Below, piece after piece: positions 63,986 through 64,000 of a stretch of DNA of 64,000 bases. Where the stretch lies: the NCBI RefSeq assembly GCF_001889265.1, contig NZ_CP018151.1, positions 3,224,001-3,288,000 of the forward strand, given 5' to 3'. The notes under the pieces were generated by a model. The model was not told the origin of the DNA, searched no databases, and saw only the letters and a list, made by a program, of their open reading frames with translations. A program made the position numbers and the translations under genes. Origin of the DNA: Microbacterium sp. 1.5R. Its GTDB lineage: Bacteria; Actinomycetota; Actinomycetes; Actinomycetales; Microbacteriaceae. Position 1 is the stretch's first letter. Each line of letters starts with the position of its first letter.

Positions 63986-64000
63986 GCCATAACGCTACCG

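Overview
The window is high-GC DNA with dense, short-spaced genes, GNTG/ATGA start-stop overlaps, very frequent GGATGCC/GGCATCC codon pairs, lipobox signal peptides and a LAxTG (class E type) sortase signal. This points to a Gram-positive actinobacterium, most likely of the Microbacteriaceae (Microbacterium-like); the genus is inferred from sequence style, not from a marker gene. Nearly all of the window is carbohydrate utilisation: six sugar ABC transport systems (four with two permeases, one of them with a second ATPase; one with a single permease), fourteen transcription factors or candidate regulators (LacI, GntR/FCD, GntR/UTRA, CGNR and ACT types), two arabinofuranosidases, and several sugar oxidation routes. 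No rRNA, tRNA, CRISPR array, transposase or phage gene was seen, and no gene-free stretch reaches 300 bases.

Region by region. 1-0.54 kb: 3' end of an unrecognised gene. 0.6-6.8 kb: LacI regulator, ABC sugar importer and a GH127 beta-L-arabinofuranosidase. 6.8-9.3 kb: four-gene minus-strand cassette that looks like a type VII secretion (ESX/LXG) polymorphic toxin: small EspC-like protein, WxG-headed toxin with a C-terminal PD-(D/E)xK nuclease, putative immunity protein, WXG100-like protein. 9.4-17.0 kb: galactofuranose/ribose-type ABC importer (YtfQRT-YjfF-like) with a second, paralogous ATPase and a LacI regulator, tied together by the operator TGTTACCGRGAACA. 17.0-24.3 kb: alditol oxidase, LacI regulator, and an arabinoside importer with a GH51 alpha-L-arabinofuranosidase behind a perfect 16-bp palindrome. 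24.5-27.4 kb: cell-wall-anchored S1 protease and a META-domain lipoprotein. 27.4-31.7 kb: methylcitrate cycle operon (prpD, prpB, prpC) with its GntR regulator. 31.7-34.3 kb: EamA exporter, CGNR regulator, CE7 esterase.

34.4-54.8 kb is the most interesting part. A GntR/UTRA regulator (53,983-54,786) appears to own a palindromic operator, ACYTGT-N4-ACARGT, that I find at five places: a tandem pair before a six-gene operon at 34.5-39.9 kb (cupin isomerase, FGGY kinase, 2-hydroxyacid dehydrogenase, an AroE-like dehydrogenase lacking the shikimate signature, a phosphotriesterase-type lactonase, an ABM-fold enzyme), one before a ribose-type importer (39.9-43.5 kb), and two between a transaldolase-like gene and rbsK-rbsD (51.8-54.0 kb). 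These read as one dispersed regulon for an unidentified sugar. Embedded in it are a ketose 3-epimerase with its own LacI regulator and duplicated operator (43.7-45.8 kb) and what looks like the complete non-phosphorylating L-fucose pathway (45.9-51.7 kb: aldose dehydrogenase, lactonase, fuconate dehydratase, SDR, FAH-type hydrolase, FCD regulator).

54.9-64.0 kb: proline-rich membrane protein, a cysteine-synthase-like PLP enzyme, a two-ACT-domain protein, an FCD regulator divergent from a class V aminotransferase plus sugar ABC importer, and an aldo/keto reductase. Several gene ends carry hairpin terminators, and some intergenic regions carry ~65-86 bp inverted-repeat elements of similar architecture.
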